A stretch of DNA of 64,000 nucleotides from Mycobacterium genavense ATCC 51234 (lineage in GTDB: Bacteria > Actinomycetota > Actinomycetes > Mycobacteriales > Mycobacteriaceae). Position 1 is the stretch's first letter, and each line of letters begins with the position of its first letter. This document shows, one piece after another, positions 45,117 through 55,519 of this stretch. Position numbers and translations under genes: made by a program. The notes beneath the pieces were generated by a model. It was not told the DNA's origin. It saw only the letters and a list, made by a program, of their open reading frames with translations, and did no database searches. Where the stretch lies: the NCBI RefSeq assembly GCF_000526915.1, contig NZ_JAGZ01000009.1:124001-188000 (forward strand). The letters run 5' to 3'.

Positions 45117-45163
45117 AGGAGGGTCTTACGGCTCCTCTGATCCACGCCGCCGGCGAATAGTCT
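45117..45163 (+). promoter_or_regulatory. Predicted promoter and palindrome before the CtpI/CtpH-like gene
   Basis: TAGTCT (45158-45163) stands 6 bases before GTG 45170, a leaderless layout. A palindrome with perfect arms AGGAG/CTCCT (45117-45121 and 45132-45136) covers the expected -35 region and could be an operator. The 166-bp divergent gap would also hold the phoY1 promoter. Confidence 0.4.
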
Positions 45164-45169
45164 GACGAC

Positions 45170-48100
45170 GTGATCGCACCGCGTGGGTTGCCGGGTTCTT
45201 CTCTGGTGGCAAGCACCCTGCGCAATGCCGTGAGCGGTACCCAGCTGGCACTCACCGCAGGCGTTGTCGCGGCGGCCGAGGTTGCACACACCACGCTCGC
45301 CGGCACCGGCGTGGCGCTCGGCATGGGCAAGTCGTTAACCGATGCCGCGCCGGATGTTTCGTCGCTCACCCGCGCGGCGGCGGGCGTCGTGATCGAGGCG
45401 CTGGGCGGTCCCGCGGCACGCCGTACCAGCCGCAGCGGACCGCGGTGCTGGATCGAGGTGCGGGGTCTCGGCGGAGAGCATGCCGCGGCCATCGCTACCG
45501 ACGTACTGGCCGCCGTCCGCGGCACGGCGGGCGTTCGTGCGGCGTTCCTCAACCGCGCCCTGGCGCGGATCGTGATCACCCTGGATACCGAAGCCGCCCA
45601 CGTGCCCTCGCGGACCGAACTGTGCCGGATCGTCGAGAATGCCGAATCACGCGACGGAATCGGCGTCGCGTGACAACACCCCACCACCCTGCCGGGCGAC
45701 GATGCGCTGATGATGGCGCGGATGCTCGCGGCTACCGCCGCCACCGTGGGCCTCGGCCTTTCTTTGACCGGCAGCCTGCTCCGGTTGCCCCGACTGCCCG
45801 ATTTGGTGGCCGTGGCACCGACGCTGGCCGATCACCTGTCGCGAGTACGCCGAGAGCTGGAGCAACGCCTCGGGCCCGAGGGAACCGATGTGCTCTTCGG
45901 TTTGGTCAACGCCGCTACCGCCGCGCTGACACTGTCGCCGACGGCGGCGGCCGCGGAGGCCACTACCAACACGCTGCTGGCGGTGGAGGCGTGGACCTGC
46001 CGGCTGGCATGGACCCCGCACGAACCCGCGCTGAGCTGCCAACCGATTCCGGACGACGCGCCGTTGGCGCCACGCGATCGCCCCCGCTCGCCCGACGGTC
46101 CCGCCGAGCACTACGCGAACCGCATCGGCCTGGCCGGCATCGGTGCCGGCGCCGTGGTCGGTCTGCTGTCACGAAATCTCGACATGGCCGGTGCCACGGC
46201 GCTGAGTACCGTCCCGAAGCCGTTGCGCACCGTGCGTGAGGCATTCGCCTGTGCGATGAGCAGCGGCCTCAACGTCCACCGTGACGCGCTGGTGCTACAC
46301 CCCCGCGTGTTGCGGTCACTGGATCGGATTGACGCGATCATGATCGACCCGCGAGCGCTCTACACCGATGAGCTGATGGTCATTCGCGTTCTGGGCGTGG
46401 AGAATTCGGCACGTTCCCACGCGTGGGAAGCGGTGCGGGCCGCACTGGAAAACGACGGCCTGGAGCCGGGATGGCACCAGCTGGCCGACATCCCGGGCGC
46501 CGGCAATGTCGGCCAGGCGCTGATCAGCCCGGTCCGCGATCCGTTCGCCGCGGCGGTGCTGACCGAAGCGCGCCGCTCCCAACCGCGGATCTTCTCCCTG
46601 GATGACGATGGATTACGTTCTCTAGCAAGGGGATTCGACCAACTCTATCCCACCGACGGTTCGATCGACCACGCGGTGGCGGCGGCGGTGGCCGAACTGA
46701 AGGCCGGCGGCGCCACCGTGGCGTTGTTGACCACGGCGGAGATGCGGGCCGCGCACCGGTCCGACATCACAATCGGCGTGCTGCGCGATCGGTTGCCTCC
46801 GCCCTGGGGCACCGACGTGATGGTCGACGACCTAACCGGTGCCTGGCGTGTGCTGCACGCACTGCCCGCCGCCCGCTCCGCCACCGAGGGTGCCGTCCGG
46901 CTGTCCGCCTCGGCTTCGGCGCTGGGCGCCTTGATGCTGATTCCCGGTGTGCCCGGACGCAGTTCGACATCGGTCAACATCGGCATGGTCACCAGTCTCT
47001 GGATCGGATACCGGGCAGCCGCGAAGGCGTTTCGCGATCCGCTGCCCGAGCCGGAGACCAGCCACGAATGGCACGCGCTGCCCGTTACGGAGGTGCAGCG
47101 GCTGTTGCCCCGCCCGACCGACCAACGTCCGAGCGAAGCCCCGGCGTGGTGGTCGCAGCGGCCGGCGGTTCGTGCGCTGCACGATGCCGCCGCGACCTCG
47201 TGGGGTCTGCTGCGCGATTTCGCCGGCGAGATGCGCGGCGACCTGTCGGACCCGATCACCCCGCTGCTGGCCACCGGGGCGCTGGCCAGCGCGCTGCTCG
47301 GTTCCCCGCTGGATGCAGTCCTGGTCGGCAGTGTGCTGTTGTCCAACGCAGCGTTGTCCGCCGAGCAGCAGCTGTACGCCGAACGCACACTGGATCGCCT
47401 GCTGGCCGTGCAGGATCCGCCCGCGCGCCGATTTGTGGGCCCCGTGAAGGCGCAGCGCCACGAGAAGATTCCCACTCGGCGACTGCGGCTCGGCTACATC
47501 ATCGAGGTCCATGCCGACGAGGTGGTCCCCGCCGACGCCCGGCTGTTGCACACGACCAATGTCGAAGTCGACGAATCCACACTGACCGGCGAATCGCTGC
47601 CGGTGGCAAAGCAGCCCGAGCCAACACCGGGGGCTCCGCTCGCCGAGCGCCTGCATGATCTATGCCGGCACCACGATTGTCGCGGGCACGGCGGCGGCCG
47701 TGGTAACCGCGGCGAGCTCACGCTCGGAGATGCGCCGAGCGTTGGCGATGGCCCCGCGGAAGTTGCAGGAAGTCGGCCTGCAGCGGCAGCTGCGACATAT
47801 CACCGGCCGGGCGTTGCCATTCAGCTTTGCCAGCGGCGGCTTGGTCGGGCTGATCAGCCTGATGCGGGGCACCTTGTTGCGCGACGCGGTGTGGTCACAT
47901 TGGTCGTCGCGGCCGTTCCGGAGGGGTTGCCGTTGGTGGCCACCCTGGCGCAGCTGTCCGCTGCCCGCCGCCTCACCGACCGATCGGTCCTGATCCGTAA
48001 TCCGCACTCGATCGAGGCGCTGGCCCGGTTGAACGTGGTCTGCTTCGACAAGACCGGAACGCTCAGCGAAAACCGGCTGAGCGTCAAATCGGTGCGCCCG

Positions 48101-49638
48101 CTGCCGGGTTACACCGCGGCGCAGGTGCTCGACGCGGCGATGAGCACCAGCTACGCCAGGCACACCCACCGTGTCGACCACGCCACCGACGACGCGATCA
48201 CCCAGGCCGCCGACGACCCGGAGCTGCGGGGCGACGGGCTGCCACCTCGACCCCGGCAGAGCCGCGACGCGTTCCTGCCGTTCCAGTCGTCCGGCCGGCC
48301 GTTCGCCGCCGCGCTGGTCGGCACTCGACTGACCATCAAGGGCTCACCCGAGGCACTCGCGTCAGCGCTGCGGCACAACAACCAGCCATTGGCACAGCAG
48401 GTCGACGAGATGGCGGCCAACGGTCTTCGAGTGCTGGCGGTGGCCGAGCGCGAACTCACCTCGCACCAAGCAGCCGCCGCGGCGGCCAACCCCGGCTATC
48501 TGGAAAGCGTGTGCACGTCCCAGCTCACCCCGATCGGTCTGATCGGGTTGGCGGATACTCCGCGGCCGATGGCCCGCGCCCTGCTGCAGAGCCTTTCCGA
48601 GCGCGGTATCGGGGTCCGGCTGATCACCGGCGATCATCCCTCCACCGCGATGGTGATCGCTCGCGAGCTGGGCATCGAGGTGAACGCCGATCAGGTGATC
48701 ACCGGCAGCGACTGGGAAGCGCTCTCCGCCGACGAGCGGGCACAGACCGTCGCGTCGTGTCTGGTCTTCGCCCGGATGACGCCGGAAGACAAGATCGACG
48801 TGGTCCAAACCCTCGAGCGGGCCGGCCTCGTCACGGCGATGGGCGGCGACGGTGTCAACGACGCCGCCGCGATCCGGGCGGCGAGCGTGGGCGTCGGGGT
48901 GGCTGCTCGCGGCAGCGATGCGGCGCGCAGTGCGGCCGACGTGGTGCTGCTCGACGAACGGATCGAAGCGCTGCTCGATGCTCTCGACGAAGGCCAGCAG
49001 CTGTGGCAGCGAGTGCACTCCGCGGTGTCAATGCTGTCGGGCGGCAACCTCGGCGAGGCGTGCTTCGCAACGATCACCGCACTTTTGACTGGGCGGTCGG
49101 TGTTAACGCCCGGCAAATGCTGTTGGTCAACATGCTGACCGACGCGCTGCCCGCCGCCGCGCTGGCCGTCAGCCCGCAAACCGGCACCGCCGATCAGGAC
49201 CGCGACGAGGCAGCGATGTGGCGCGCGATCGGGATTCGCGGTGCCGCGACCACGATCGGTAGCACGCTGGCCTGGACGATGGCCAGCGTGACCGGCATGC
49301 CGCAGCGCGCCGCGACCGTCGGGCTGATCGCACTGGTCGGCACCCAACTCGCCCAGACGCTGGTCGACTCGCACGCCCCCCTGGTGGTGTTGACGTCGGT
49401 CGGTTCGCTGGGAGTTCTGGTGGTGGTGGTCAGCACCCCGGGGCTCAGCCAGCTGTTCGGCTGCACCCCGGTAGACCCGTTGGGCTGGGGCCAGGCCTTG
49501 CTCGGGGCCGCGGTGGCCAGTGCGCTGCCTGCGATTGCTCCCAACCTGCTACGACGGGCGTCTGACGTAATTCAACGACAAATCTCGGGCGACGAGTCGG
49601 CCCGACTGACCCAAGGAGTCGAAAGTGGTTGCCGATAA
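45170..49638 (+). pseudogene. Large P-type ATPase, CtpI/CtpH-like, multiple lesions
   Basis: Mycobacterial long P-type cation ATPase (~1490 residues if repaired). An N-terminal heavy-metal-associated-like region (WIEVRGLGGEHAAAIATDVL) ends at an in-frame TGA (45671-45673), after which the same frame continues QHPTTLPGDDALMMARML. The actuator TGESLP is intact; a two-base loss at about 47650 and a compensating small deletion at about 47890 displace IYAGTTIVAGTAAAVVTAA through LMRGTLLRDAV. The phosphorylation site FDKTGTLSE and GGDGVNDAA are intact; a last one-base loss at about 49104 displaces NARQMLLVNMLTDALP through FGCTPVDPLG. Substrate unknown. No full-length product is possible as written. 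Confidence 0.86.
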
Positions 49639-50239
49639 TCGCAATTCCCGAGTGCAACTCAAGCCGCATCGAGGCTTGTCGGAGCATCTCGACGGAGCTT
49701 GGTGGCCCCGGTCGCAGAATTTGGTCGACGAGTTGCCCGACTTGGTGACATCGGTGTCCGACCGGCTGGGACAGGTCGTGATGGTGGGTTACCGCCGCAA
49801 CGGCTGGGATCAGACGCCACCCCTGACCGAAATCGCCGGGCGCACAATCAGATTGCTGGTTTTCATTAGTAACGAGCCGACCAGTGTCATCCTGATCGGC
49901 GAAGACGGCCGTCACCTCACGCTGCACGTCATCCGTCCGGACACCGATGAACAGACCGCGCGAAAGTTGTTGACCGAGACGCAAGTACCCGCCGACACCG
50001 ACGTCGCGCCGGCCAGTCGTTCGACGGTTTCGCGATCGGTGGCCGAGGTCGCAGACAAGCTGGCCCGTCACGAGGGACTTGGGGACGAGCAACGCACCGC
50101 CCAGATCAAGGGCTGGTGTGACGAGGTCGCCCAACAATTCGTCAATGCGCCCGTCCAGACTTTTGTTCAGATCCTGGTCGAACACATCGTGCACAACCGC
50201 ATGATCGAGTCCCGCCGCAAGGCCTCGGCGAGCGGCTGA
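49625..50239 (+). CDS. DUF5994 protein with a three-helix-bundle dimerisation domain
   Basis: 204 residues, intact between two ATPase pseudogenes. Residues ~8-120 are a DUF5994-type domain (HRGLSEHLDGAWWPRSQNLVDELPDLV; GRTIRLLVFISNEPTSVILIG). Residues ~135-198 look like the mycobacterial three-helix bundle domain (VAEVADKLARHEGLGDEQRTAQIKGWCDEV...HIVHNRM). Both domain types are of unknown function and I associate them with stress/dormancy genes; combining them in one chain is unusual. GTG start with AAGGAG upstream; it overlaps the ATPase 3' end by 14 bases, so it was probably translated with it. Confidence 0.75.
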   Translation: MVADNRNSRVQLKPHRGLSEHLDGAWWPRSQNLVDELPDLVTSVSDRLGQVVMVGYRRNGWDQTPPLTEIAGRTIRLLVFISNEPTSVILIGEDGRHLTLHVIRPDTDEQTARKLLTETQVPADTDVAPASRSTVSRSVAEVADKLARHEGLGDEQRTAQIKGWCDEVAQQFVNAPVQTFVQILVEHIVHNRMIESRRKASASG

Positions 50240-50245
50240 TGACGC

Positions 50246-52923
50246 GTGTGCGCCCTGGTCGATCCTGATCCTGCGCTTCTCGATCCGGCCGTCGTCGTCG
50301 AACGGCTCCGAACCGATTGCGAGGTCGGCTTGACCGCGCACGAGGCCGCCCGCCGCCTGGTCGCGTTGGGACCGAACGACGTCGGACATGTCCCGCCGCA
50401 GCCGAAGTGGAAAAAGATCGTCAGCCAGTTCCGCAGTCCGCTGGTTTACCTGCTATTGGCCGCACTGGTTGCCTCCCTTGGGGTTTGGGCCATCGAGGGC
50501 GCCTCCGAATGGCCGGTAGATGCTGTGGTGATCGGCGCCATCCTGGTCCTCAACGCCGTCCTGGGTTACGGACAGGAGGCCACGCGGTCGACGCCTTGAC
50601 GCGGATGACGGCAACCGCGGCGACCGTGGTGCGCGACGGGATCGAATGCAGAGTTGCCGCAAGCGAAGTGGTGCCCGGTGACGTGCTGTTGCTGTCGGAG
50701 GGCGACGCCGTGGCCGCCGATGCCAGGCTGCTGTCGGCCGACAGGCTCGAGGTGCTGGAGAGGGCGTTGACCGGGGAAAGCGAGCCGGCCCGTAAAGATC
50801 CGCGGGACCACGCCGGGCCGACGGCGTCGGCCGGGAAAGCCGGCATGGTGTTTAAGGGCACGGCGGTCACCAAGGGGGTCGCTCGGGCGGTGGTGACTGC
50901 CACCGGAATGGCAACGCAGACGGGCCAGATCGCCGGCCTGGTGCGGGCCGTCGACGACGACGCGACGCCGTTGCAGCGTGAGATCGACCGCGCCAGCCGT
51001 GTTCTCGGGATCGCTGTGTTGGTTCTCGGCCTCGTGGTGATCGCCTGCATTTTTGTCGTCTTCGGCGCCCACAGCGCCCACGACGTGGTCACCGCAGTGC
51101 TGCTCGGCGTCTCGCTGGCCGTGGCCGCGGTGCCGGAGGGGCTGCCCGCGATCATGTCGGTCGTGCTGGCGCTGGGAACGCGGCAGATGGCCGCCGAAAA
51201 CGCCGTCGTCAAACAACTCTCGTCGGCCGAGACGCTGGGATCGGCCTCGGTGATCTGCTCGGGCAAGACCGGCACCCTCACGACCGGGGAGATGACGGTG
51301 GTACGAGTCGTCACCCCGGTCGGCGAGGTCACCGTCACGGGTGCGGGCTACCGGCCGGAAGGCAGTTTCGAGCACGACGGAGCACGCCTCCCGGAAGGTG
51401 AAACCCTATGGCGTCAAACGGCATTGGTGCTGGGTGACGACGGTACCGGCGCGACCGCATCGCTTCAGGAACAGGACGGCCAGTGGATTGCCGAGGGGGA
51501 TCGGATCGAGGCGGCCTTCGTGGTCGCGCGGAGAAAGTTCGGCACCCGCCCGCACCGAACCACGGCCGGCGCGACCAAGGGCGATCCCGCCGTCGTAGTG
51601 GACCGCTGCACACATCTGCGAATCGGCGATCGACTCCTACCGCTGGACGACCCGATGAAAGCGACCATCCGTTGCGACGCCGAGCGGCTCATCCGCGACG
51701 CGCTGCACGCCGTAGCGGTGGCCTACCCGGCATCGGCTGACCAACCCGACCAGACGCTGGCGTATGTGGAGATGGTCGGCATCACCGAGCCCCCTCGCCC
51801 AGGAGTTGCAGCGGCCATCGCCGACGCCCGCCGTGCCGGGGTCCGGGTCGTGATGATCACCGGCGACCATCCGCGAGCGGCGGCGCGCATCGCGCGCGAG
51901 CTCGGGATCGAAGACAGCGAGTCGGCGGTGTCCGGCTCCGAGATCGCCGTCCAGGACGACGATCAGCTCCGGGAAACGGTGCGCAACCACTCGCAATACA
52001 CCCAGCTCGCTCCCGCCGACAAATTGCGCATCATCGGCGCCCTGCAGTCCGATCATGAGATCGTGGCAGTGACCGGGGAGGGGATCAACGATGCGCCCGC
52101 CCTGAAGTCGGCAGACATCGGTATCGCCATGGGCCGCACCGGCACCGACGTTGCCAGAGAAGCGGCGAAGATGATTCTCGCCGACGACAACTTCGCGACG
52201 ATCGTGCGGGCCATCCGCGAGGGCCGCGGCATCTTCGCCAACATCAAGAAGTCGCTGCGCTATTTGCTGTCCTCCAACATGGGGGAAGTCCTGACGGTCT
52301 TTTTCGGGGTGGTCCTGGCCGGGGCGATCGGCCTATCGCAGGCGCACACCGTGGCGTTGCCGCTGCTGGCCACCCAGATTCTGTGGATCAACCTGCTCAC
52401 CGACGGCGCCCCTGCCCTGGCGTTGGGTGCGGACCCCCAGACCGAAGACCTGATGAGTGAACCGCCGCGGGCGGCGTCGGATCGGGTCATCGACGGGCGG
52501 ATGTGGAACAACATCGTCGTGATCGGCGCCGCCGTCGCGGCTGCGACACTGCTGACGATCCACCTCTACGTCCCGGGCGGCCCGATGCCGTCGTCGCTCG
52601 ACACGGCCCGCACCGCCGGCTTCACCGTGCTGGTGCTCAGCCAGCTGTTCAACACCCTCAACGCCCGGTCGGAGACGCAAACCGTGTTCCGTGGCCTGTT
52701 CGCCAACGGCTGGCTGTGGGCGGCGATTGCCTTCTCGGCGTTGCTACAGGTGGCGGTGGTGCAGCTGCCGCTGCTGAACACGGCCTTCACCACCGAGCCG
52801 CTGTCTTTGGACCAGTGGGCGGTGTGCATCGCCTTGGCCAGCACGGTGCTGTGGGCCAGCGAGATTCGCAAGCTGATCCTGCGTCGCGGTGATCGCCAGT
52901 GCAGCCAATCTCGCGGCGGCTGA
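50246..52923 (+). pseudogene. P2-type cation ATPase, CtpF-like, catalytically dead
   Basis: CtpF-like ATPase of the Ca2+-ATPase class (~890 residues). The N-terminal cation-ATPase domain and first membrane pair are read from GTG 50246 up to GYGQEA; a small deletion at about 50578-50584 then shifts the frame to HAVDALTRMTATAATVVRDG. The phosphorylation motif is SGKTGT: the catalytic Asp codon is GGC at 51262-51264. The hinge motif reads GEGINDAP instead of GDGxNDAP (52078). Around 51540-51580 about 35 residues of the nucleotide-binding domain are missing between KFGT and KGDPAVVVDRCTH. TGESEP and the last six membrane segments remain. Loss of the phosphate-accepting Asp rules out transport. 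Confidence 0.88.
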
Positions 52924-53760
52924 CGAACATGCGGCACGACCCGGTGAACGGATCGTCGAACTCGATGCGCTGGGCGAGCAACCGCAGCGGAGTGCTGAAG
53001 TCGTCGGCGGGCACCTCGATCACCTTGGGGTACAACGGATCTCCGATGATCGGCAACCCCAGCGACGCCATGTGCACCCGCAATTGATGGGTGCGCCCGG
53101 TGCGCGGGGTCAGCCGGTAGCGGCCGTCCGGCGATACCAGTTCCACCAGCGTTTCGGCGTTGGGCTCTCCGGGCTCGACGACGGCCTGTAAGTGCCCGCT
53201 GCGCTTGATGATTCGACTGCGAACCACACGCGGCAACGCCAGCGTCGGATCCACCGGCGCGGCGGCCAGATACGTCTTGTGCACCAAACCCCGGGCGAAC
53301 AGCATCTGGTAGGCACCGCGCACCTCGCGGCGCGTGGTGAACAGCAGCACCCCGGCCGTCAGCCGGTCGAGCCGGTGGGCGGGACTGAGCTCGGGCAGAC
53401 CGAGCTCGTTGCGCAGCCGCACCAGCGCGGTCTGCGCGACGTCACTGCCCGGGGCATGGTGGCCAGAAAGTGCGGCTTGTCGACGACCACGATGTCGTCG
53501 TCGCGATACAGCAGCGGGATTGCGAAGGGGACCGGCACCTCGTCGGGCAGGTCGCGGTAGAGGTAGACGCTGGCGCCGGCGGGGCGCACCGCGGCCGCGT
53601 CGATCACCACACCGTCGGCATCGACGACCTCACCGGCCAGCACCTTGGCCCGGGCCTGCGCGCCGAACCGCGCGGTCAGCTCGGCCAGCACCGCCCCGCC
53701 GTGCAGCCGGACCCGCGCCGGGCCCAATCCGTCGCGCACCGGTAGCGGCGCCGGTTTCAC
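52787..53760 (-). pseudogene. RluA/RsuA-type pseudouridine synthase, frameshifted
   Basis: 23S rRNA or tRNA pseudouridine synthase of the Rv3300c type. GTG 53760 begins VKPAPLPVRDGLGPARVRLHGG with an S4-like domain (LTARFGAQARAKVLAGEVVDADG) and KPHFLATMPR. A one-base loss in the CCCCGGGG run at about 53450 then shifts it; the next frame holds the catalytic Asp in SPAHRLDRLTAGVLLF, and TGRTHQLRVHMASLGLPIIGDPLYP. The end is abnormal: after RMFVSRREIG it runs on through 137 bp antisense to the CtpF-like pseudogene, giving a foreign tail (repaired length 324 versus ~305 expected). It starts 7 bp after glpD2. Confidence 0.82.
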
Positions 53761-53767
53761 CGGAAAC

Positions 53768-55492
53768 TCAATTGAGGGGCACCGGCTCGAGGATCTCGGC
53801 CCGCGCTTCGGGCGCACTGGCCCGCAGCTCGTCGGCCGACACGTCGTCGGGCTGGGCCTGGGACAAGATCTCGGCCTCCACCCGCGCGGTGTAGTTGGCG
53901 ACCTCGCGATCGACGTCGGAGGCGCTCCACCCCAGCACGGGGGCGACCAGCTCGGCGACCTCGCGGGCGCAGTCGACGCCGCGGTGCGGGTATTCGATCG
54001 AGACCCGCATCCGCCGGGCCAGGATGTCCTCGAGATGCAGGGCACCCTCGGCGACGACGGCATACAGCGCCTCCACCAACAGGTAGCCCGGCGCGTCGGT
54101 GATCGGGCTCAGCAGTTCGGGACGGTCGGCGGCCAGCGCCAGCACGTCGTCCATCAGCGAGCCGTACCGATCCAGCAGATGGCGCACCCGGTACGGGTGC
54201 AGGCCCACCAGCTCCCCGACGTGCTCGATCTGATTGATCAGGGCGAAGTACCCGTCGGCGCCCAGCAGGCTCACCTTCTCGGTGATCGACGGCGCCACCC
54301 GGGCCGGAATGAATTGCGACGCAGCATCTATCGCGTCGGCAGCCATCACCCGGTAGGTGGTGTACTTACCGCCGGCGATCGCGACCAGGCCGGGCGCGGG
54401 CACCGCGACGGCATGCTCCCGCGACAGCTTGGAGGTCTCCTCGCTCTCCCCGGCCAGCAGCGGCCGCAGCCCCGCGTACACGCCGTCGATGTCGGCATGC
54501 GACAGCGGGGTGGCCAGCACGGTGTTGACGGTGGACAGGATGTAGTCGATGTCGGCCTTGGTGGCCGCCGGGTGTGCCAGGTCGAGATTCCAGTCGGTGT
54601 CGGTGGTTCCGATGATCCAGTGGCTGCCCCACGGGATGATGAACATCACCGACTTCTCGGTGCGCAGGATGATCGCGGCATCGCTGACGATCCGGTCCCG
54701 CGGCACCACCACGTGCACGCCCTTGGACGCGCGGACCTGAAATCGCCCGCGCTGCTTGGACAATGCCTGGATCTCGTCGGTCCACACCCCGGTCGCGTTG
54801 ACCACGACGTGCCCGCGCACCTCGGTCACCGAGCCGTCCTCGGAGTCGCGCACCCGCACCCCGATCACCCGGTCACCCTCGCGCAGCAACGCTACCGCCT
54901 GGGTCGAGCAGCGCACCACGGCGCCGTAATGCGCGGCGGTGCGCGCGACCGTCATCGTGTGCCGGGCGTCGTCGACGACGGTGTCGTAGTAACGGATCCC
55001 ACCGATCAAGGACGACCGTTTCAGCCCGGGACTGAGCCGCAGCGCCCCCGCGCGTGTCAAATGCTTTTGCGCGGGAACGGATTTCGCGCCGCCCAGGCTG
55101 TCGTATAAGAAGATGCCCGCCGCGACGTAGGGCCGCTCCCACCACCGATGGGTCAACGGGAACAGGAACGGCAGCGGCTTGACCAGATGCGGCGCGAGCG
55201 TGGTCAGCGACAGCTCGCGCTCGTAGAGCGCCTCACGCACCAGGCCGAACTCCAGCTGCTCGAGGTAGCGCAGCCCGCCGTGGAACATCTTCGACGACCG
55301 GCTCGAGGTCCCCGAGGCCAGGTCGCGGGCCTCGACCAGTGCGACCTTCTGGCCGCGGGTGGCGGCATCCAGCGCGCAGCCGGAGCCCACCACCCCGCCG
55401 CCGATCACGACGACGTCGAACTGTTCGGCGCCCAGTCGCTCCCAGGCTTGCGCTCGTTGCGGCGGGCCCAGTATGGACAACAGCTCACTCAC
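53768..55492 (-). CDS. glpD2: Glycerol-3-phosphate dehydrogenase GlpD2
   Basis: 574-residue FAD enzyme oxidising glycerol-3-phosphate to DHAP at the membrane and passing electrons to quinone. FAD motif VVIGGGVVGSGCALDAATRG at 28-47; MFHGGLRYLE; substrate/FAD region WGSHWIIGTTDTDW; GGKYTTYRVMAAD. The C-terminal GlpA-like domain follows from ~430. Downstream of lpdA (27 bp) and upstream of the pseudouridine synthase. Intact. Confidence 0.95.
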   Translation of the reverse strand: MSELLSILGPPQRAQAWERLGAEQFDVVVIGGGVVGSGCALDAATRGQKVALVEARDLASGTSSRSSKMFHGGLRYLEQLEFGLVREALYERELSLTTLAPHLVKPLPFLFPLTHRWWERPYVAAGIFLYDSLGGAKSVPAQKHLTRAGALRLSPGLKRSSLIGGIRYYDTVVDDARHTMTVARTAAHYGAVVRCSTQAVALLREGDRVIGVRVRDSEDGSVTEVRGHVVVNATGVWTDEIQALSKQRGRFQVRASKGVHVVVPRDRIVSDAAIILRTEKSVMFIIPWGSHWIIGTTDTDWNLDLAHPAATKADIDYILSTVNTVLATPLSHADIDGVYAGLRPLLAGESEETSKLSREHAVAVPAPGLVAIAGGKYTTYRVMAADAIDAASQFIPARVAPSITEKVSLLGADGYFALINQIEHVGELVGLHPYRVRHLLDRYGSLMDDVLALAADRPELLSPITDAPGYLLVEALYAVVAEGALHLEDILARRMRVSIEYPHRGVDCAREVAELVAPVLGWSASDVDREVANYTARVEAEILSQAQPDDVSADELRASAPEARAEILEPVPLN

Positions 55493-55519
55493 GGGAACGG
55501 ACTCCTCACTCGGAAAACG

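Noticed and set aside
45111..45137. DosR box upstream of the ATPase gene
   Set aside because: The palindrome there does not fit the GGGACT(N)AGTCCC-type consensus; only the short AGGAG/CTCCT arms pair.
45671..45673. TGA as a selenocysteine codon in the CtpI/CtpH-like gene
   Set aside because: No Cys/Sec position is conserved there, no hairpin element is evident, and the gene has other lesions.
47650..47890. Programmed ribosomal frameshifting in the ATPase gene
   Set aside because: No slippery heptamer or adjacent structure was recognised, and the second shift coincides with missing codons.
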